Shown: positions 58,191 through 64,000 of the stretch, piece after piece
Layout: every line of letters begins with the position of its first letter
Position numbering within the stretch: the first letter of the stretch is position 1
Assembly (NCBI RefSeq): GCF_013373365.1
Contig: NZ_CP035925.1
Location: 682,001 to 746,000, forward strand
Origin: Lentibacillus sp. CBA3610
Lineage (GTDB): Bacteria > Bacillota > Bacilli > Bacillales > Amphibacillaceae
Length of the DNA: 64,000 nt
Reading direction: 5' to 3'
Made by a program: the position numbers and the translations under genes
Notes under the pieces: generated by a model
Told to the model about the DNA's origin: nothing
What the model saw: the letters and a program-made list of their open reading frames with translations, nothing else
Database searches by the model: none

Positions 58191-59198
58191 ATGAAAAAAC
58201 TAACGATTGTGCTGCTACTTATACTGCTGTCATTCCTGGCTGCATGCGGTGGTAATGATAGTGGCAGTGGCGACAATAATGAAGATCATGCAGGTGATTC
58301 CAATGAAAGTGAGCGTACAATAACGATTGAAGATGCAATGGGTGAACAAACGATTGAAGGGACCCCTGAGAACATCGTGGCATTGGAATGGACTTATGCT
58401 GAAAACCTGCTTGCGCTTGGTGTTCAGCCGGCGGGTGTCGCTGACCTGGATGGCTTCGGCCAATGGGTGAACATTGGTGAGGAATTCGATGAAAGTGTAG
58501 AAGATGTCGGTACACGTCAGGAGCCGAATCTTGAAGCGATAAGAAGGCAGGATCCCGATTTGATCATTGCCGTTCAATTCCGTCATGAACAGTATTTGGA
58601 TCAATTGAAGGAGATTGCACCAGTGGTCACGTTTGCGCCTTATGGTGAAGAAGCCATACAGGATCACTATCAGAACATGATTAACGAAATGGAAACACTT
58701 GCTGAAATTGTTGATAAGCAAGCAGAGGCTGAACAGGCTGTTGCTGATATGGAGTCATTCATTGAAGAACAAAAACAGCGTATTGAAGATGCAGACCTGG
58801 AAGGATCGCAATTTCTGGCCACACAGGCATTTACAGCTCAAAACACGCCGACTTTGAGATTGTTCACGGATAATTCCATGGTGGGCAAAATCATGACTAA
58901 ACTTGGGTTTGAAAATGTGTATGAAACAGACGAACCTGAAATATATGGATACTCTGAGGTGACATTGGAAGCATTACAGAGCTTTCAGGATATAGAAGAT
59001 TTACAATTTCTGTATATCGTTCAGGAAGATGATAATATTTTCGAATCAGATTTTAAAGGCAACCCGGCCTGGGAAAACCTGAACTTTGTACAAAACGGCA
59101 ATACACATCAGCTGCCCGGTGATACGTGGACATTCGGGGGTGTACTGTCAAACAAGGTACTGGCAGAACAGCTGGTAGATGCTATGGTAAATGAGTGA
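58191..59198 (+). CDS. Siderophore ABC transporter substrate-binding lipoprotein
   Basis: A 335-residue lipoprotein. The signal peptide MKKLTIVLLLILLSFLAAC ends with the lipidated Cys19. A disordered GSGDNNEDHAGDSNESE linker precedes the FecB/FhuD-like fold: ITIEDAMGEQTIEGTPENIV, ALEWTYAENLLALGVQPAGV, ARRQDPDLIIAV-type helix and LGFENVYETDEPEIYGYSEV. It captures ferric siderophores outside the membrane, with the fused permease encoded directly after (8-base overlap). Expression should be iron-repressed by the Fur site upstream. No ATPase gene lies nearby. Confidence 0.93.
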   Translation: MKKLTIVLLLILLSFLAACGGNDSGSGDNNEDHAGDSNESERTITIEDAMGEQTIEGTPENIVALEWTYAENLLALGVQPAGVADLDGFGQWVNIGEEFDESVEDVGTRQEPNLEAIRRQDPDLIIAVQFRHEQYLDQLKEIAPVVTFAPYGEEAIQDHYQNMINEMETLAEIVDKQAEAEQAVADMESFIEEQKQRIEDADLEGSQFLATQAFTAQNTPTLRLFTDNSMVGKIMTKLGFENVYETDEPEIYGYSEVTLEALQSFQDIEDLQFLYIVQEDDNIFESDFKGNPAWENLNFVQNGNTHQLPGDTWTFGGVLSNKVLAEQLVDAMVNE

Positions 59199-61227
59199 TT
59201 GGATGACGAGCAGTTTACGAAAACTATTGATTGCGGTTCTCACCTTTGGGGGTGGAACCGCGCTTTTGTGCCTTTTAACTTTCATACATATTAATCAGGG
59301 CAGTGTGTCGATTTCCGTGGGTACGGTGATTGATGCGATTTTTGCACCTGAGGATACGCTTGAACACCATACCGTAAGAGTCCTGCGTATGCCGCGGGCC
59401 GTGATGGGGATAATTGCCGGCGGTGCCCTGGCTGTTGCCGGTGTTGTTCTCCAGACAGTCACCAAAAACCCGCTGTCCTCGGCAAGCACACTCGGTATTC
59501 ATTCCGGTACATATTTTGCCGTTGTTTTCAGTACGGTATTTTTTCCGGCGGCATTAATCGGAAATGGTATTATTGTTGCTTTTATTGGTGGTATCACTAC
59601 ATTTCTGATTGTGTTCAGTTTGTCAGGCGGAAATAGGGCATCACCGGTTCGTATGGTTCTGGCAGGGATGATTGTAACGTTTCTGTTTTCATCTCTGACA
59701 AGTCTTTTGCAGATTTTTTACGAAAACGAGACAGCAGGACTGTTTTTATGGGGATCCGGTACGCTTGTGCAAAACGACTGGAGCGGTGTTCAATTTTCGT
59801 TACCGATTGTTGCAGTCGGACTAATGATTATATTCATCATGACCTTCAGGATGGATACGCTCACGTTGGGCGACGATGTTGCCACTGCGCTTGGTCAGAA
59901 CGTACATCTTGTTAAATTTATATCGATTACAGCGGCGGTGCTGTTGACGTCTGTTACGGTCAGTGTGGTCGGGCCAATCGGTTTTGTAGGGCTTGTGGCG
60001 CCACACATTATTAAGCTGATTGGTTACCGGAAACATTTACCGCTTGTCATTGCGTCGTTTATTTGGGGCGGTAATGTGCTGCTGTTCGCCGATGTTCTGG
60101 CACGTGTGATTGACCCGTCGTTTTCCGAGCTGCCTGTTGGTGCCATTACAGCATTGGTCGGTGCACCATGGCTCATTTATCTGGTACTGCGGATGAAGCG
60201 GAATAAATATGGCGAGGAAAATACATCAGTTATTGCCGGAAAAGCATCTGCCGGTTTGTCGCTGAAAGTAGTTATTCCAGTCTTGCTGGGTATTATTATG
60301 ATCACCTTGTTCGTTAGCTCTGCATCCGGTAATTACGGGTTTGAACCTGTTCTCTTATGGAATAGCATATTTGGGGAATCAAATGATTTTATGCTTGGTC
60401 TGATTATGGATTTACGTCTGCCGAGAGCGCTGGTTGCTCTGGTTAGCGGGATGATTCTTGCTGTCAGCGGGCTTATTTTCCAGGGCGTTCTGCGCAATCC
60501 ATTGGCTGACCCGTCTGTTATTGGCATTACGTCCGGAGCAGGGGTTGGTGCGTTGCTAACCATGTATGTGTTTAGTGCAGCAGCTGTCTGGATTCCGGTC
60601 GGGGCAATCATTGGTTCATTCATATTTTTCGTATTTGTTATGGTTATGGCGATTCGTGCACAATTTCAACCAACGATTTTGGCATTGCTCGGTATTGGGG
60701 TATCCGCTTTCGGACAAGCGATTATTCAAATATTGGTCGTTCGGGCGGATTTGAATGTTGCCTCCGCACTAACGTGGCTGTCAGGGACAACGTATGCTAC
60801 CGGATGGTCGGAATTACTGAATTACCTGATTTGGCCAATTGTCATTGTGCTTCCATTCGTATTAATCCGAATTCGTGATCTGGACACGTTATCTCTGGGG
60901 GATGATACTGCGAAGGGACTTGGGCTTAAGGTCATGCCGGTTCGTTTTCAATTGGCACTACTGGCCACATTGCTGGCGGCTTTCGGTGTAGCTGCGGTTG
61001 GCACAATCGGATTTGTCGGTCTGATCGCTCCGCATTTATCCCGTTTGCTTGTTGGACCGTCCAATCAGCGTCTGCTTCCGGTCACGATGCTGGTGGGCGG
61101 TGCAATGCTGGTTGTTGCCGACGCCCTGAGCCGCACGCTGCTTGCTCCTAATGAAATCCCATCCGGCATACTGGTTGCCATTATTGGTGCGCCATACTTT
61201 TTATGGTTAATGCGAAAACGGTCCTAA
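59191..61227 (+). CDS. Fused iron-siderophore ABC permease (two FecCD domains)
   Basis: A 678-residue protein consisting of two similar FecCD permease domains (about 1-335 and 345-678), giving roughly 20 helices, like E. coli FhuB. Each half repeats RVLRMPRAVMGIIAGGALAV / LRLPRALVALVSGMILAVSG, NPLSSASTLGI / NPLADPSVIGI, the LGDDVATALG / LGDDTAKGLG coupling loop and GPIGFVGLVAPH / GTIGFVGLIAPH. Start ATG 59191 overlaps the binding-protein stop codon; ATG 59203 is an alternative. The matching ATPase must be supplied from another locus. Confidence 0.95.
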   Translation: MSDWMTSSLRKLLIAVLTFGGGTALLCLLTFIHINQGSVSISVGTVIDAIFAPEDTLEHHTVRVLRMPRAVMGIIAGGALAVAGVVLQTVTKNPLSSASTLGIHSGTYFAVVFSTVFFPAALIGNGIIVAFIGGITTFLIVFSLSGGNRASPVRMVLAGMIVTFLFSSLTSLLQIFYENETAGLFLWGSGTLVQNDWSGVQFSLPIVAVGLMIIFIMTFRMDTLTLGDDVATALGQNVHLVKFISITAAVLLTSVTVSVVGPIGFVGLVAPHIIKLIGYRKHLPLVIASFIWGGNVLLFADVLARVIDPSFSELPVGAITALVGAPWLIYLVLRMKRNKYGEENTSVIAGKASAGLSLKVVIPVLLGIIMITLFVSSASGNYGFEPVLLWNSIFGESNDFMLGLIMDLRLPRALVALVSGMILAVSGLIFQGVLRNPLADPSVIGITSGAGVGALLTMYVFSAAAVWIPVGAIIGSFIFFVFVMVMAIRAQFQPTILALLGIGVSAFGQAIIQILVVRADLNVASALTWLSGTTYATGWSELLNYLIWPIVIVLPFVLIRIRDLDTLSLGDDTAKGLGLKVMPVRFQLALLATLLAAFGVAAVGTIGFVGLIAPHLSRLLVGPSNQRLLPVTMLVGGAMLVVADALSRTLLAPNEIPSGILVAIIGAPYFLWLMRKRS

Positions 61228-61322
61228 GAAATTAACAAGACAAATTGATAATATGTTGTTATATTTGTTATCAAAGTCCAATAACGATATCGGGAGCAGA
61301 AGGTGAAAGGGAGGTTTTTAAA

Positions 61323-61853
61323 ATGTTATCCAAGGAAAGTAATGAGGTCGCCATTAACGGGATATTGACGTATGAGGATTTCAAAAAATATACCAAATAT
61401 CACCAGCAAAAAATTGTTGTTAATTATTTTTTCGTTTCGATTATCGTTTCAATGGCTGTGTTCTCTTTAATACTGCCTGTCTCTTTGTTTTTACTCTTTT
61501 TGGTTTATCTGCCTCTATCTTTGCTCATTTCAGGAGCAGTGACGTTGACGTTTATGTTGATGGCTCGTCTGCTTAGTCGCAGAGAGTACAAAAGTGACAG
61601 GGCGGCTAAATCTGAAATGTCATACGTTATCAACAACCAAGGTATTTTGCAAAAACGGGGAAAGTCAAGCACCTACTTCGAGTGGGATGACATAATTAAA
61701 GCTTATGAAAATAAAGAACTGTTTCGTTTATATGTTTCTAAAAGTAAAGCAATTGTTCTGCCTAAAAGATTTTTCAGTACAAAAGATGATATTGAATCAT
61801 TTAAAAGTATTCTGCGTGAAAACTTAGATACCAAAAGGGTCTTAATAGATTAA
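61323..61853 (+). CDS. YcxB-like membrane protein
   Basis: A 176-residue protein; ATG 61323 follows GGGAGGTT. Two membrane helices near residues 35-80 are flanked by an N-terminal LTYEDFKKYTKYHQQK and a C-terminal PH-like YcxB domain (MSYVINNQGILQKRGKSSTY, FEWDDIIKAYENKELFRLYV, KSKAIVLPKRFFS). This order (helices then YcxB C-domain) is the usual one of the family, whose function is unknown. Monocistronic. Confidence 0.85.
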   Translation: MLSKESNEVAINGILTYEDFKKYTKYHQQKIVVNYFFVSIIVSMAVFSLILPVSLFLLFLVYLPLSLLISGAVTLTFMLMARLLSRREYKSDRAAKSEMSYVINNQGILQKRGKSSTYFEWDDIIKAYENKELFRLYVSKSKAIVLPKRFFSTKDDIESFKSILRENLDTKRVLID

Positions 61854-61925
61854 AATCTAATGTTAAGCATATTTCGTTCGGATTTACCTTTTGATTCCAT
61901 TTGTCTGGAAATTATTTGAAAAAGC

Positions 61926-62050
61926 CGCTGTAGATTAAGCCGAAATCGCTGTAGTTTACAGCGGTGCGCTGCAGATCATGCTGGAATCGCTGTAGTTTGA
62001 TCTACAATCGCTATAGATTCGGGTGAAACCGCTGCAGATTATTATACAGA
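61926..62050. repeat. Tandem repeat array E, 21-bp spacing, six units
   Basis: Units begin at 61926, 61947, 61967, 61988, 62009 and 62030 (spacing 21, 20, 21, 21, 21). Cores are CGCTGTAGATT, CGCTGTAGTTT, CGCTGCAGATC, CGCTGTAGTTT, CGCTATAGATT and CGCTGCAGATT; linkers vary. The core differs from the TCGCGCGA of arrays B and C but the period is the same. Confidence 0.92.
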
Positions 62051-62205
62051 GATTCTTCCGGGTTCATAGGACAACAATTTGAGCGACTTCTTTGCCCTCA
62101 AATCCTGGTTGAGTACTGCTCGTTGCACTGCAGGGGTCCCATTTAGTTCAACAGTCCCCAAAAGTCTCCGTATGTTTCGCTTATTTAGGTGAAAACGCAT
62201 AAAAT

Positions 62206-62264
62206 AAAAATCCGAACTGATTCGAAGTTTATCTGAAGAATTTTGAATCATTGTTCGGATTTTT
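62206..62264. terminator. Long bidirectional terminator-like hairpin
   Basis: AAAAATCCGAAC-TGATTC pairs with GAATCA-GTTCGGATTTTT around an AT-rich loop of about 21 bases. T-runs end both sides. It stands between the YcxB gene and the aconitase gene; a small minus-strand ORF across it (62042-62251) is not supported. Confidence 0.75.
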
Positions 62265-62371
62265 GCTATGGTTACCTTTTAAAAACCTCGGCACTCGCTA
62301 TAGGAAAGGCGAACGCCGAGTTTTCCAATATACTTTTATCGCAGCCTCTGAGCTGATTAACTGACTTTGAT

Positions 62372-64000
62372 TTAAACATGTTGTCTCGCTTTAGTCCAAT
62401 TAATCAATCCGCCGCTTACGATGATTTCACGCTGGCGGTCAGACAGATTATGCTCTGTGGTAATTTCATCTCCGCTGCCTGAGGTCAATTTTATGATGTC
62501 ATTATTTTTCACTTGATTACGCAGATCCGCAAAATGGAGCACTTCCTCATTTTCGAGTTTGTCGTAATCCTCTTCGTTCGTAAACTTAAGTGGCAGGACA
62601 CCGAAATTTACAAGGTTCTGCCAGTGGATGCGGGCGAAATCTTTTACAAGAACCGCGCGCAGCCCAAGGTAACGGGGAGCAAGTGCAGCATGTTCGCGGC
62701 TTGAACCCTGTCCGTAGTTGAATCCGCCGACAATGGCATGGCCGGATTTTTCTTTTGTTACATTTGCCCGGTCAACATAAGTCGGGTCGACGTCTTCGTA
62801 AGTGAATTTGCTGATTTCCGGCAGGTTACTGCGGTATGGAAGAACCCGTGCACCGCCGGCGAGAATTTCGTCAGTGGATATATTATCGCCGACTTTCAAC
62901 AGAACCGGTATATCCAGCGTATCCGGCAAAGCATCCATTTCCGGAATTGATGCGATATTAGGTCCTTTGACAAGCTCTTGTTTCTGCGCTTCTTCAGGCG
63001 GAAGCGGTTTTTCAAGCAGGCGATCATCCACATTTGGTGCACTTGGATCACTTACTTTCGGATAAGGAAAATCCATTGTTCTTGGATCAGTGATTTCACC
63101 AGTCAATGCGGATACTGCTGCCGTCTCAGGACTGGACAGAAATACACTGTCTTCTTTAGTGCCGGACCTGCCCGGGAAGTTGCGCGGTGTTGTCCGCAAG
63201 CTGTTCCGTCCTGATGCAGGTGCCTGACCCATGCCGATACAGCCGTTGCACCCGGCCTGATGGAGTCTGGCGCCCGATTGCAGGAGACTTGCAATATGCA
63301 TTTCTTTAACAAGGTTTGTAAGCATTTGTCGCGATGTCGGGTTGATATCGAATGATACGCCATTGGCTATGTTGCGGTTCTTTACGATTTCAGCTGCTAT
63401 GGCAAAATCCTGGTATCCCGGATTTGCTGATGAACCAATATAAGATTGATAGATTGGAGTACCAGCAAGTTCACGGGCCGGAACGACATTTCCGGGACTG
63501 GACGGTTTGGCGACTAATGGCTCCAATTCGGAAAGGTTGATTTCTTCATGTATGTCATATGTGGCATCATTGTCTGCCGTTTAATTCACCCCATTCATCT
63601 TCCCGATTCTGCATGGATAAATAGCGCTTGACTTCTTTATCAGATGGAAAGACAGTTGCTGTTGCGCCAAGCTCAGCTCCCATATTCGCTATGACGTGCC
63701 GGTCCATTGCTGATAAGTCATCAAGCCCCGGTCCATAGTATTCGATGATTTTTCCAACGCCGCCTTTAACACCATGTCGTCTGAGCATTTCCAGAATAAC
63801 ATCTTTGGCACTGACCCAATCAGGCAGTTCGCCGGTTAATTTAACCCCCATTACCTGGGGCATTTTGATGTAGATTGGTTCACCGGCAATGGCCATGGCA
63901 ACGTCAATTCCGCCTGCTCCCATCGCAAGCATCCCCATACATCCATTAGCACATGTATGACTGTCAGATCCGAGCAGTGTTTTACCAGGAATAGCCAACC
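62372..64000 (-). pseudogene. Aconitate hydratase with one frameshift (5' end outside window)
   Basis: Two frames together encode the last 540 or so residues of an Aquifex-type aconitase (about 640-650 residues). The first (63998 to 63567) has GKTLLGSDSHTCANGCMGM with an iron-sulfur cysteine and KDVILEMLRRHGVKGGVGK; the second (from about 63580 down to 62372) has YDIHEEINLSELEPLVAKPS, GCNGCIGMGQAPASGRNSLR with the other two cluster cysteines, and GSSREHAALAPRYLG. The join lies at TTAAACG near 63582-63585: removing one A turns GELNGRQ-stop into GELTADNDATYDIHEE. Everything else is intact, so it is either a recent mutation or a sequence error; the catalytic residues are otherwise complete. Confidence 0.85.

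Noticed and set aside
62042..62251. 69-codon minus-strand ORF between array E and aconitase
   Set aside because: It overlaps the long terminator hairpin and array edge and has no ribosome binding site. A transposase fragment was considered but could not be supported.

Overview
The window looks like chromosome of a spore-forming, low-to-moderate GC Firmicute of the family Bacillaceae, most likely a salt-tolerant genus close to Virgibacillus, Oceanobacillus or Lentibacillus. The evidence is a three-gene GerA-type germinant receptor operon, SpoVIF, YppG, three YjcZ-type glycine-rich peptides, two DUF3231 proteins, strong GGAGG-type ribosome binding sites, frequent TTG/GTG starts, and the Bacillus subtilis gene set ywrC-ywrD-ywrB-ywrA. 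The genus is inference. No rRNA, tRNA, CRISPR array or intact prophage was seen.

Layout. 1-5.7 kb: the end of a large-subunit catalase, two related membrane proteins, a DrrAB-like ABC exporter, a 52-bp repeat array, a Q-rich protein and an HTH/membrane-protein pair. 5.9-9.3 kb: a gene graveyard holding the start of an HsdR gene, a UPF0175 antitoxin-like gene with a ruined DUF3368 partner, unassigned debris, a frameshifted VOC protein and a frameshifted ASCH protein, closed by three hairpins. 9.4-17 kb: a MATE pump, an ASCH protein, a flavin monooxygenase, a nucleotidyltransferase with a small partner lying between two near-identical long palindromes, then the Lrp regulator, gamma-glutamyltransferase and split chromate transporter. 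17-22.3 kb: an SDR enzyme, a 21-bp repeat array, and a GntR/ABC operon in which two of three permease genes are decayed and the ATPase gene carries an in-frame palindromic repeat. 22.4-29.4 kb: an S66 peptidase, a Uma2 protein, a zinc operon (czrA-czcD) with a visible promoter and operator, DUF421, and a sodium/solute symporter with a small membrane partner and an unknown third gene.

29.4-36.4 kb: spore-type proteins, a methyltransferase, a MITE-like element, Hsp20, and a catabolic cluster (transporter, amidohydrolase, carbamoylase-type amidase). 36.4-42.8 kb: the best 21-bp array, a 14-helix MFS pump, the remains of an IS200/IS605-group tnpB element, and glycine-rich spore peptides. 42.9-53.2 kb: GNAT, FdhD, DUF3231, DUF4025, a second 52-bp array, SpoVIF, a DacC-like peptidase, a second Q-rich protein and the germinant receptor operon. 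53.3-64 kb: an AlkA-like glycosylase, NDH-2, small membrane proteins, VanW, a TPR protein, an iron-siderophore uptake pair behind a Fur box, a YcxB protein, a third 21-bp array, and an aconitase gene broken by one frameshift and running off the end.

No complete new defence system was found. The most unusual features are: five intergenic tandem arrays with unit spacing of about 21 bp (three arrays) or 52 bp (two arrays), both close to whole numbers of DNA helical turns; a dispersed palindrome that also sits in frame inside an ABC ATPase gene; two long palindromes bracketing the nucleotidyltransferase pair; and a transporter gene that appears to start at AUU. Family names come from reading translated proteins by eye, not from database searches.
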